Below, one piece after another: positions 17,549-25,652 of a stretch of 64,000 bases of DNA. This DNA comes from SMWN01 sp965221455. GTDB taxonomy: Bacteria; Pseudomonadota; Gammaproteobacteria; Eutrophobiales; Eutrophobiaceae. Below the pieces are notes generated by a model. It had not been told where the DNA came from. It did not search any database and saw only the letters and a list, made by a program, of their open reading frames with translations. The DNA lies in NCBI GenBank assembly GCA_965221455.1, contig OZ244890.1, positions 1,054,001 to 1,118,000 on the forward strand, read 5' to 3'. Every line of letters starts with the position of its first letter. Positions within the stretch are counted from its first letter, which is position 1. Made by a program: the position numbers and the translations under genes.

Positions 17549-18928
17549 ATGAAAGTCATCATCAACTCACGCTTGCAATCCAAACTCCATAGTTTCATGA
17601 CAGTGCTTCTGGTTTTGAGTCTGGCAGTCATGCTGGCCTGGTTAAGTGTACGTTACCAGATACAAATGGATTGGACAGAAAGTGGCCGCCATACACTGTC
17701 ACATGCCAGCCAGGAAGTTCTAAGTCGTATGGCGGCGCCTGTCGAGATTACCGCCTATGCCCGCAAAGACTCAAATCTGCGACAAGCCATTGAAAGAATT
17801 GTCGGTCGTTACCAACGACTTAAGTCCAATATGACTCTTCATTTTGTAAACCCCGATACCGTTCCTGATGAAGTTCGTAACGCCGGAATTACTGTCAATG
17901 GAGAACTTATGCTTCGTTATCAGGACCGTGTGGAACATGTCAAAACAGGCACTGAAGAAGAATTTACCAACGCGCTTGAACGATTAGCACGTGGCTCCGA
18001 GCATTGGCTGGTCTTTTTAGAGGGGCATGGAGAACGCGATCCCTTTGGTCAGGCAAGCCATGATCTTGAATTGTGGACCTCTCAACTCGTTTCAAGAGGC
18101 TTTAGGATTCAACCATTGAACCTCGCCAGTATGCAGACCATTCCGGACAATACCAAAATATTGATCATCACCTCACCCACCACTGATTTTCTTCCAGGAG
18201 AAATATCACTGGTCGTTGAATATCTTTTACGTGGCGGCAACATTCTCTGGCTTGTCGATCCCGGGAACATGCATGGAATGGAACCACTGGCGGATCAATT
18301 AGGTATAGAAATACCTTCGGGGGTAATGATTGATTACGCAGGCAGCCTCATCGGCACCAAAGATCCAACGATTGTTGTCAATACACAAAGTTTGTATCCT
18401 GATCATGCTGTCACCAGAGGATTTAACTACACAACTTTCTTCCCAACAATGGTGCCAATCAAAGTAAAGGCTGAAGAAAAATGGAATAAATCCACCTTAC
18501 TGACCAGCGCGAAACACACCTGGCTGGAAACCGGTGTTCTTGAGGGTGAAGTTGAATACAATGAAGACAGTGATGAGATTGGTCCTCTGGAAATAGCTGT
18601 TGGCCTGGAGAGATCGGTAGATAACGAATCCGGCGATACCGATACCACCTCAACCATACAACAAAGGATTATTGTCATTGGCGATGGTGATTTTCTATCC
18701 AATGCTTATGTCAATAAGAGCGGCAACCTTGATTTGGGTATGCGACTGATTAATTGGTTAAGCAACGACGATGACTTTATCAGTATCCCGACTAAAATCG
18801 TTAATGACGCACACTTTGAACTCTCGCTATTTGCTACAGCAGTTATCGCCTTCGGTTTCTTTCTGATTCTGCCGCTGATTTTCCTTGGTACAGGTCTGAC
18901 AATCTGGTGGCGCAGGAAAAAACAATAA
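17549..18928 (+). CDS. GldG-like ABC-associated periplasmic protein
   Basis: A 459-residue protein with a membrane anchor at each end (about residues 16-33 and 430-452) and a large periplasmic body. It shows the IFT52/GldG-type pattern: LSHASQEVLSRMAAPVEITA early, WLVFLEGHGERDPFG, then LLRGGNILWLVDPG and IIVIGDGDFLSNAYVNKSGN. GldG proteins partner with GldA/GldF ATPase-permease pairs. In Bacteroidetes the set is linked to gliding; in proteobacteria its substrate is unknown. Confidence 0.82.
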   Translation: MKVIINSRLQSKLHSFMTVLLVLSLAVMLAWLSVRYQIQMDWTESGRHTLSHASQEVLSRMAAPVEITAYARKDSNLRQAIERIVGRYQRLKSNMTLHFVNPDTVPDEVRNAGITVNGELMLRYQDRVEHVKTGTEEEFTNALERLARGSEHWLVFLEGHGERDPFGQASHDLELWTSQLVSRGFRIQPLNLASMQTIPDNTKILIITSPTTDFLPGEISLVVEYLLRGGNILWLVDPGNMHGMEPLADQLGIEIPSGVMIDYAGSLIGTKDPTIVVNTQSLYPDHAVTRGFNYTTFFPTMVPIKVKAEEKWNKSTLLTSAKHTWLETGVLEGEVEYNEDSDEIGPLEIAVGLERSVDNESGDTDTTSTIQQRIIVIGDGDFLSNAYVNKSGNLDLGMRLINWLSNDDDFISIPTKIVNDAHFELSLFATAVIAFGFFLILPLIFLGTGLTIWWRRKKQ

Positions 18929-18933
18929 CAACC

Positions 18934-19752
18934 ATGCAACAACGTTTATTTATTAATTTGCTTCTGCTCTGTTGTGTCGTTGGATTAGTAATATTTCTCA
19001 TTATGGACGATAGCGCTGAAGTTATTGAACAAGACATTACCCTGACAAATATTGACCCCGAAAACATTCATGTTATTCGGATAGAGAGACGCGATCTGGA
19101 CGACATAATTTTTCAAAAACAGGGTGATCACTGGAACATGCAAAGCCCGTTTAACCTCCCGGCGAATCATTCACGCATGGAATTAATGCTAAAGTTATTA
19201 CAAGCGCATAGCTATGATCACTTTAGTGCGGCGGATAATGACCTCTCCCCGTTTATGCTGGCTATTCCCGCTATTTCCATCATCCTGAATGATACGCGGA
19301 TCGCCTTTGGCGATACCAATCCCCTTGAAGAAAAATTACGTTATGTGTTGGTTAAAGATACTGTGCATATTATTAATGACAGTCTCTTTCACCAGTTACA
19401 AACATCAGCGACATTTTTTCTTGATTTGAAATTACTTCCGCGTGACGCCAGGGTAAAAGCAATCCAGTTACCCGAACCGGGCATTGAAAACGACGAGGGT
19501 GTAAAATTATCAGACACACATTACAAGATCTTGAATGCATGGGATCAGGCAGAATCAATATCCGTTCGAAAGTATGAAGAAATAGCGCCCATCGACACGA
19601 TCAAACTCGAACTTTCCCGGGGCGAAATAATTGCATTCGTCATTACATCCGACAGGCCAAACCTTATCCTGGCGCGACCGGACAAGGGCATTCAATATCA
19701 TATCAGCAGTACTGTTGCAGATAGGCTTTTTCCTGCAATACCATCCGGGTGA
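18934..19752 (+). CDS. DUF4340 domain-containing protein
   Basis: About 272 residues with one N-terminal membrane span (INLLLLCCVVGLVIFLIM). The rest carries the DUF4340 pattern (IHVIRIERRDLDDIIFQKQG, HWNMQSPFNLPANHSRMELM). The frame opens at a GTG at 18907 inside the previous gene; the ATG at 18934 gives a cleaner start. This family nearly always follows gldG-like genes, so it is probably a periplasmic accessory of the same exporter. Confidence 0.78.
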   Translation: MQQRLFINLLLLCCVVGLVIFLIMDDSAEVIEQDITLTNIDPENIHVIRIERRDLDDIIFQKQGDHWNMQSPFNLPANHSRMELMLKLLQAHSYDHFSAADNDLSPFMLAIPAISIILNDTRIAFGDTNPLEEKLRYVLVKDTVHIINDSLFHQLQTSATFFLDLKLLPRDARVKAIQLPEPGIENDEGVKLSDTHYKILNAWDQAESISVRKYEEIAPIDTIKLELSRGEIIAFVITSDRPNLILARPDKGIQYHISSTVADRLFPAIPSG

Positions 19753-19755
19753 CGC

Positions 19756-20571
19756 ATGCCGGAATTACCTGAGGTGGAGACCACCCGTCTGGGGATCTCA
19801 CCTCATGTCTCCGGGAAACTCATCATAAATGTGGTTGTCCGCAACAAAAATTTACGTTGGCCGATCACCGCAACACTTAAAAAAGATATATTAAATCAAA
19901 CCTTTGAAAAAATTGATCGCCGCGGAAAATATTTACTTTATTATACAACTCATGGCTGCATGATTATGCATCTGGGGATGTCAGGCAGTCTGCGCATTGT
20001 GGATAAAAAAACCAAACCGGGAAAACATGATCATTTTGATATCTTGTTCGTGTCAGGAAAAATTCTTCGCTTTCACGATCCCCGACGGTTTGGATCGATA
20101 CTCTGGACCAGAAAGGATCCGTTACAACATAAATTGATAAAACATCTGGGACCGGAACCATTGAGTAAAGATTTCAATGGAGATTTTCTACACCAAAGAT
20201 CAAAAAAACGAACTCAGGCCATAAAAAATTTTATTATGGATAGTCACAATGTTGTCGGCGTTGGTAATATTTATGCCAGCGAATCCTTGTTTATGGCAGG
20301 CATTAATCCTAAACGTAAAGCCGGAAATGTATCACTGGAACGTTATAAACATTTATCCGAAACCATTAAAATAATATTGCAGCGATCAATTAAACAGGGT
20401 GGAACGACCTTGCGTGACTTCGTGAATGGTGATGGCAATCCGGGATATTTCCAGCAACAACTGAATGTTTATGCCAGGGCAGGGCTGCCGTGTAAATACT
20501 GCCAATCAATCATCAAGGAAACCAAACTCGGACAACGTTCTTCGTTTTATTGTTCTACCTGTCAAAAATAA
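19756..20571 (+). CDS. mutM: formamidopyrimidine-DNA glycosylase
   Basis: Bifunctional base-excision enzyme that removes 8-oxoguanine and formamidopyrimidines and cuts the resulting abasic site. The catalytic N-terminus is MPELPEVETT (Pro1 after Met removal), with the conserved Lys in RRGKYLLYY. The helix-two-turn-helix region contains VVGVGNIYASESLF. The C-terminal zinc finger is CKYCQS...FYCSTCQK. The 271-residue length is normal. The start lies 3 bases after the DUF4340 gene, so mutM is co-transcribed with the ABC operon. Confidence 0.97.
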   Translation: MPELPEVETTRLGISPHVSGKLIINVVVRNKNLRWPITATLKKDILNQTFEKIDRRGKYLLYYTTHGCMIMHLGMSGSLRIVDKKTKPGKHDHFDILFVSGKILRFHDPRRFGSILWTRKDPLQHKLIKHLGPEPLSKDFNGDFLHQRSKKRTQAIKNFIMDSHNVVGVGNIYASESLFMAGINPKRKAGNVSLERYKHLSETIKIILQRSIKQGGTTLRDFVNGDGNPGYFQQQLNVYARAGLPCKYCQSIIKETKLGQRSSFYCSTCQK

Positions 20572-20621
20572 AGCACACGGAATCACTGTCCGTATGCGTC
20601 ATGTAACGCAACAAATTTAAA

Positions 20622-21530
20622 TTATTCCAGGAGACACTGAACAAACCAGTCTCTGGCAGCAAAACTGGACGCCTCAAACATTTCGGCATAAGCGCTGAAA
20701 TGTCCGCCGTTCAGTATGAGCAATTTCTTCGGTTCAAGTGCTTCTTCGTAAGCAGCAAGCGCTAATTCAACCATGGCCAGATGATCGGTACGAGCAACGA
20801 TCATTAAAAGCGGTGTGGGACTTATGGCTGGAATGTAAACTTTCGGCTCATATTCATGGAGCATTTCCACCGACCGAAGCGTCACTTCGTTTTTCCACGA
20901 AGGCGCACACAGTTTCTGTGTCTCCGTAAACCATTCCCATGCATCTGGCGTGGGTAAGGCGCACGGATCAAAAGGCTTGCCTGATGGCGTGACTACAGGA
21001 ATCATCGCCGGTGGTTTACCCGTATATCTGGCTGCGCGATCTTTAGCAAACATCTCGCGAACCGTCGCCCAGATATCCGCCCGAACCAAACGGCGGGCAT
21101 TCTCCAGTCCTGTCACCAGAGGTACCTGTGAAACTACACATTTAACGCGCCGGTCAATGGCGGTAATCACCAGCACATGACCTCCGCTGTAACTCGATCC
21201 CCAAATACCTGTCCGAGTGTCATCGATCTCCGGCAAAGAACCGACAAAAGTGATTGCATCTCTATAATCACGAATCTGAACCCAGGGATCAATTTCCTGT
21301 CTTGGCTCTCCGTCACTGGCCCCGAAGTTACGGTTGTCGTAAACCAGCACACCCAAGCCTGCAGCGGCAAATACCTCTGCGTATTTATCCAGATACATCT
21401 CCTTGACCGCCGAATAACCATGCGCCATTACAATCGCTGGAACAGGATCTTTGGCAGCATCGGGCAAATATAGCCAACCGCGCAAGGTAATATTATCTTC
21501 TGTTTTGAATTCCACATCCCGCCGGGACAT
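20622..21530 (-). CDS. alpha/beta hydrolase
   Basis: A 302-residue alpha/beta-hydrolase. It has the oxyanion region VMAHGYSAVKEMYLD, the nucleophile elbow GIWGSSYSGGH, a likely acid in VARTDHLAM and the catalytic His in NGGHFSAY. The VLVYDNRNFGASDGEPRQEI segment resembles the YcjY/DUF1100-like and polyketide-thioesterase-like hydrolases. No signal peptide is seen, so it is cytoplasmic. The substrate cannot be predicted. It is convergent with mutM and lies just upstream of the dcm-vsr island. Confidence 0.85.
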   Translation of the reverse strand: MSRRDVEFKTEDNITLRGWLYLPDAAKDPVPAIVMAHGYSAVKEMYLDKYAEVFAAAGLGVLVYDNRNFGASDGEPRQEIDPWVQIRDYRDAITFVGSLPEIDDTRTGIWGSSYSGGHVLVITAIDRRVKCVVSQVPLVTGLENARRLVRADIWATVREMFAKDRAARYTGKPPAMIPVVTPSGKPFDPCALPTPDAWEWFTETQKLCAPSWKNEVTLRSVEMLHEYEPKVYIPAISPTPLLMIVARTDHLAMVELALAAYEEALEPKKLLILNGGHFSAYAEMFEASSFAARDWFVQCLLE

Positions 21531-22133
21531 ACATATAAACCTCCGCTATTCGGCTTTTAATAATTGCGGATCATCTCTAAATCTGGATCAAGTAATTATA
21601 TAACGCCACGTTCTCTGGCTTGTTCGGTAAAACACTTTGTTAAAATACGTTCATCATACGAAATTTATTTAAAACCATCTATGGACGCATCGTCCATCAC
21701 ATATGGGAGTCTAAACTAACGCCTTGCCCAGACACACATGGATGACAATCAATTATTTGTTTACATGTGCAAGGTTTGGTATACACGACACGGGATATAT
21801 AAATTTACATATTCAATCATCAAGGTTAAGAATATCCGGTTATCGAAAAACGCGCCTAATTATGGAAAATGCAGAAACTCTAAAAAGTACAATTGGGAGA
21901 GCATTGAGCTTGCATTCGGAAATGCAAGATAACAGAAGATTTGCAACTAAAATACTACGACGAAGTGTTGTGCCATTAATTTGAGAAACGTGCAGACGAC
22001 AAAACCCGGATCCACCACTACATAATGCCATGGCAGAAAAATAGTTTCTTTTTTTGAACAATATCCTGATACTACATCCCGACAAGCACAAAAGAATAAA
22101 AGCAATAATTACCTCATATATTCCCTAATTTGA
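21531..22133. other. 603-bp AT-rich gap upstream of dcm
   Basis: No convincing gene. Short open frames at about 21724-21984 (+) and 21840-22091 (-) overlap each other, lack recognisable motifs and have poor ribosome binding sites. The region carries a perfect-arm palindrome at 21681-21697 (separate entry). Composition drops to the AT-rich level of dcm-vsr, so this is probably the left border of the transferred island. Confidence 0.5.
21681..21697. promoter_or_regulatory. palindromic site upstream of the dcm island
   Basis: ATGGACG-CAT-CGTCCAT has 7-base arms that pair perfectly around 3 bases. It may be an operator for the divergent hydrolase or for genes in the island. No regulator gene adjoins it. 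Its function is inferred only. Confidence 0.3.
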
Positions 22134-23396
22134 ATGGCACTGATCATGGACAGGAAAGTCTCTTCTAAATCACTTTTTGATCTTGCGCTTGAAAGATATT
22201 CTCGGGCTTATGTCGCAAGAAAACTAAATGTTACAGCCAGAACTGTTAGAAACTGGGAAATTCGGGAAGATGGTCCTCCTGAATACAGAGTTCAACAATT
22301 TCAGTATTTGCTTTTCAATAATAATTCAAAACCTTCAGACCCTGACTTTACTTTTGTAGACCTCTTTGCAGGAATTGGAGGAATCAGAAAAGGCTTCGAG
22401 AGCCATGGAGGTCATTGTGTTTTTACCAGTGAATGGAACAGACATGCAGTAAAAACTTATAGTGAAAACTTTACCATTGATCATCATATAACAGGAGACA
22501 TTACTCAAGTTTTTGAGAAGGATGTTCCTGATCATGATGTCTTGCTTGCGGGATTTCCATGCCAACCCTTTTCTATAGCGGGCGTTTCGAAGAAGAATGC
22601 TCTTGGACATAAACATGGTTTCCTGGATGAAGCTCAAGGGACATTATTTTTTGATGTGGCGCGTATTATTAAAGTCAGGAAACCAAAGGCAATTTTACTC
22701 GAGAATGTTAAAAACCTCGGGAGCCATGATAAGGGTAGAACTTTCGCGGTCATAAAAAATACTTTGGAGAAAGAGCTGGGTTATAAAATATTTTATAAGG
22801 TTATTGATAGTAAAGGATTTGTTCCACAACATAGAGAACGTATTTATATTGCGGGTTTTCGAGAAGATATGCCTTTTTCATGGGATGCATTTAATAGTAA
22901 AGATCCAGCAGGGAAAGTAATGAAGGATATTCTTCATTCGCAGACCGGAGAGGAAGAACCGGAAAAAGATTATACAATTGGTAAAAAAGCAAAAGTCAAT
23001 GCCAAGTATATTTTGAGTGATAAGCTCTGGAACTATTTATATAACTATGCCGCAAAACATAAAGCCAGGGGAAATGGTTTTGGATATAGCAAAGTTACGA
23101 AAAACTGTACTGCCCGTACTTTATCTGCAAGATATTATAAAGATGGTTCAGAGATTCTCGTATCAAGAGGTAAAGGCAACCCAAGAAGATTAACTCCCAG
23201 AGAGTGTGCTCGCATTATGGGATATCCGGATGATTTTAAAATCCCGGTTTCAGACACCCAGGCCTACAAACAATTCGGAAATTCTGTTGTCGTTCCTGTC
23301 ATTGAAGAAATCGCGAGAATTATGAAGCCGCATATCACGGCATTAATTGAAGAGGAAAAATCCAAAGTACACCAGTATGCATTACTACAAGCATGA
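22134..23396 (+). CDS. dcm: DNA (cytosine-5-)-methyltransferase, Dcm family
   Basis: A 420-residue C5-cytosine methyltransferase. An N-terminal helix-turn-helix-like stretch (YVARKLNVTARTVRNWE) precedes the catalytic domain. Motif I is DLFAGIGGIRKGFE, motif IV with the catalytic Cys is GFPCQPFSIAG, motif VI is ENVKNL, motif VIII is QHRERIYI, motif IX is RTLSARYYKDG, and motif X is QFGNSVVVPV. The strong match to E. coli Dcm (HDVLLAGFPCQPF, RGNGFGY, RRLTPRECARIMG) suggests CCWGG recognition. A second ATG four codons on may be the real start. It is AT-rich, overlaps vsr by four bases and has no restriction enzyme gene beside it. Confidence 0.93.
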   Translation: MALIMDRKVSSKSLFDLALERYSRAYVARKLNVTARTVRNWEIREDGPPEYRVQQFQYLLFNNNSKPSDPDFTFVDLFAGIGGIRKGFESHGGHCVFTSEWNRHAVKTYSENFTIDHHITGDITQVFEKDVPDHDVLLAGFPCQPFSIAGVSKKNALGHKHGFLDEAQGTLFFDVARIIKVRKPKAILLENVKNLGSHDKGRTFAVIKNTLEKELGYKIFYKVIDSKGFVPQHRERIYIAGFREDMPFSWDAFNSKDPAGKVMKDILHSQTGEEEPEKDYTIGKKAKVNAKYILSDKLWNYLYNYAAKHKARGNGFGYSKVTKNCTARTLSARYYKDGSEILVSRGKGNPRRLTPRECARIMGYPDDFKIPVSDTQAYKQFGNSVVVPVIEEIARIMKPHITALIEEEKSKVHQYALLQA

Positions 23397-23851
23397 CGGA
23401 TGTGGTCGACAAACAAACCCGTAGCCGGATAATGTCCGGAATAAAAAGTAAAAATACAAAACCTGAATTAATAATAAGAAAGGAATTGTTTAAAAAAGAC
23501 TTCCGTTTTAGACTTCACGATAAATCATTACCTGGAAAGCCGGATTTGGTTTTGCCAAAATACGGCGCAGTCATTTTTGTACATGGTTGTTTCTGGCATA
23601 GGCATAATTGTCACCTTTTTAAATGGCCATCAAATAGATCTGTATTTTGGAAAAACAAGATCAATAGAAATTCAGAAGTGGATAAACGAAACTATAAACA
23701 ATTAAAAAAAGAAGGCTGGTATATTTTAACTATCTGGGAATGTGCCCTGAAGGGAAAATCAAAAAAGCCACTTGATGAGGTAATTTCATCAACAATAAAT
23801 TGGTTAAAATACGGTTTCAGAAACAAACAAATCAGGGGAAGTAAGATATAA
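23393..23851 (+). CDS. vsr: very short patch repair endonuclease
   Basis: A 152-residue Vsr family endonuclease. It nicks 5' of the T in T:G mismatches that arise when 5-methylcytosine deaminates at Dcm sites. Family sequence: DKQTRSRIMSGIKSKNTKPE, the catalytic-Asp region LPGKPDLVLPKY, and FVHGCFWHRHNCHLFKWP, which holds the His and zinc ligands. The ATG overlaps the dcm stop (ATGA), the same coupled order as in E. coli. Confidence 0.95.
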   Translation: MTDVVDKQTRSRIMSGIKSKNTKPELIIRKELFKKDFRFRLHDKSLPGKPDLVLPKYGAVIFVHGCFWHRHNCHLFKWPSNRSVFWKNKINRNSEVDKRNYKQLKKEGWYILTIWECALKGKSKKPLDEVISSTINWLKYGFRNKQIRGSKI

Positions 23852-24187
23852 GATATGTTCTTTTCCAGGGTGGGCAGAATCCATTTTTGGAATTCCCAAT
23901 CAATGAAATTAACTCTGGTTCATTGAATATGCTGGCCGGGGGATAGAGGATTCAAGCCTCTACTGGCGGAATCCGAATGCAACAACCTGATGGGTTTTTC
24001 ATCTGTATAAGCCCAAAAATCCGCCCCTTGACAGAAGCAGTCGAAGCACTACATTGGCTGTCGCTTTAACACGACCAATGACCATCACTAAGTATGCGTT
24101 CTTCATTATTTCAAAATTAAACTCTATGTTCAGGCCTAACCAGGGTTTAACTGACACTTTGTCCGCTAAAATAATTGTGAACGTCGA
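23852..24187. other. 336-bp gap after vsr
   Basis: I see no gene here. A short stem (GAGG...CCTC around 23946-23960) is too weak to be a tRNA or a clear terminator. This is probably the right border of the dcm-vsr island. It lies between convergent genes. Confidence 0.45.
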
Positions 24188-25468
24188 TTAAATTCTAAAT
24201 TCAGATACCAGTTTTTTAGGCACTGCCTGATTCGTCAACCGAACATATTTCGGCATGCCATTCTCATAGGGCGGGTAATCCTCGCCATTTATCAGCGGCG
24301 TTAAATAATTCCGACATGCCAACGTAATTCCAAAACCATCTTCACTGATAAAGTCAGTCGGCATCATTTTTTCGACATTGGCGATATCAGACAAATTTGC
24401 CCTACCTATCTCCCAGGTATAGGGGTCATCTGAGGTGCGAACGATGGTAGGCATAATTGCATTTTCACCGGCAAGTGCCATTTCCACGGCCGCCTTACCC
24501 AAGGCATAGGCCTGTTCAACGTCTGTCCTGGAAGCAATATGCCTGGCCGCACGCTGCAGATAGTCCGCCACTGCCCAGTGATATTTATAACCGTGTGCAT
24601 CTTTAATCATGTTGGCAACTACTGGTGCCACACCACCTAATTGCGCATGTCCGAACGAATCTCTAGTGCCTTGTTCTGCCAAAAATTTTCCATCCGGCCA
24701 TTTTGCGCCTTCGGAAACAACCACCGTACAGTAACCATAACTCTCTACGTTGACTTTCACTTTCGCCAGAAATGAATCTTGATCAAAATCGACCTCGGGA
24801 AATAAGATAACGATAGGAATGTCATCGTCTTTATCTTTCGCAAGTCCTCCGGCTGCCGCAATCCATCCGGCGTGTCGACCCATCACCTCAATAACGAAAA
24901 CCTTGGTTGAAGTCTCGGCCATCGACAAAACATCATAGGAGGCTTCACGTGTTGAGATAGCGATATATTTTGCCACTGAACCAAATCCCGGACAGTTGTC
25001 CGTAATCGGCAAATCATTATCGACCGTTTTCGGTACATGTATCGCCTGTATCGGGTAACCCATCTTTTCCGAGAGTTGAGAAATTTTATGACAGGTATCG
25101 GCAGAATCACCACCACCATTATAAAAAAAATAACTGATATCATGTGCCTTGAAGACTTCAATCAGACGTTCATACTCCGCCTTGTTTTCATCCAGTCCCT
25201 TCAATTTGTAGCGGCAGGAACCAAAGACACCAGAAGGCGTATGACGTAGTGCTGCAATCGCAGCTTCAGATTCCTTTCCTGTGTCAATGAGATCCTCAGT
25301 CAGCGCACCAATAATGCCATTTCTTCCCGCGTATATATTGGCAATTTTATCTGTATGACTTCGTGCGGTTTCGATCACACCGCAGGCCGTGGCATTAATT
25401 ACAGCGGTAACACCGCCCGATTGTGCATAAAAGGCATTCATCCGCTGATTCTTTTTCCTCCGATTCAT
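24188..25468 (-). CDS. 6-phosphofructokinase, probably pyrophosphate-dependent
   Basis: A phosphofructokinase of about 426 residues that interconverts fructose-6-phosphate and fructose-1,6-bisphosphate. Conserved parts: AQSGGVTAVINA at the N-terminus, YNGGGDSADT, PKTVDNDLPITD, EVMGRHAGWIAA. The Asp in GGGDS (where ATP enzymes have Gly) and the Lys in PKTVDND are the usual marks of pyrophosphate specificity. Such enzymes are reversible. AGGAG lies 11 bases before the ATG at 25468; the frame extends to a GTG at 25480, and a further ATG lies at 25441. It is divergent from bepA. Confidence 0.9.
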   Translation of the reverse strand: MNRRKKNQRMNAFYAQSGGVTAVINATACGVIETARSHTDKIANIYAGRNGIIGALTEDLIDTGKESEAAIAALRHTPSGVFGSCRYKLKGLDENKAEYERLIEVFKAHDISYFFYNGGGDSADTCHKISQLSEKMGYPIQAIHVPKTVDNDLPITDNCPGFGSVAKYIAISTREASYDVLSMAETSTKVFVIEVMGRHAGWIAAAGGLAKDKDDDIPIVILFPEVDFDQDSFLAKVKVNVESYGYCTVVVSEGAKWPDGKFLAEQGTRDSFGHAQLGGVAPVVANMIKDAHGYKYHWAVADYLQRAARHIASRTDVEQAYALGKAAVEMALAGENAIMPTIVRTSDDPYTWEIGRANLSDIANVEKMMPTDFISEDGFGITLACRNYLTPLINGEDYPPYENGMPKYVRLTNQAVPKKLVSEFRI

Positions 25469-25525
25469 TTGACTATTCACTCCTGATCTTCAATTACCAT
25501 ACTAAAATATTCGTCTATTATTCTT

Positions 25526-25554
25526 TTGATAGGTTATAAAGACAAACTTATACT
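25526..25554 (+). promoter_or_regulatory. sigma-70 promoter of bepA
   Basis: TTGATA (25526-25531), a 17-base spacer and TATACT (25549-25554) lie about 100 bases before the bepA ATG. Both boxes differ from consensus by one base. Confidence 0.65.
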
Positions 25555-25652
25555 TGAATATCGGCATCATGCTAGGTAGAACCTGTCTGGGGAAAACCGG
25601 ACTTATTTAATTTTGCAGCATTTTAAAGAAAAAAACACTCTCTACATCTATT

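Noticed and set aside
21724..22091. Small open frames upstream of dcm as a possible C-protein or restriction gene
   Set aside because: They overlap on both strands and lack helix-turn-helix or nuclease motifs and good ribosome binding sites.
23930..24000. tRNA-like or attachment-site remnant after vsr
   Set aside because: Only a 4-bp stem is present, and no T arm or acceptor stem can be built.
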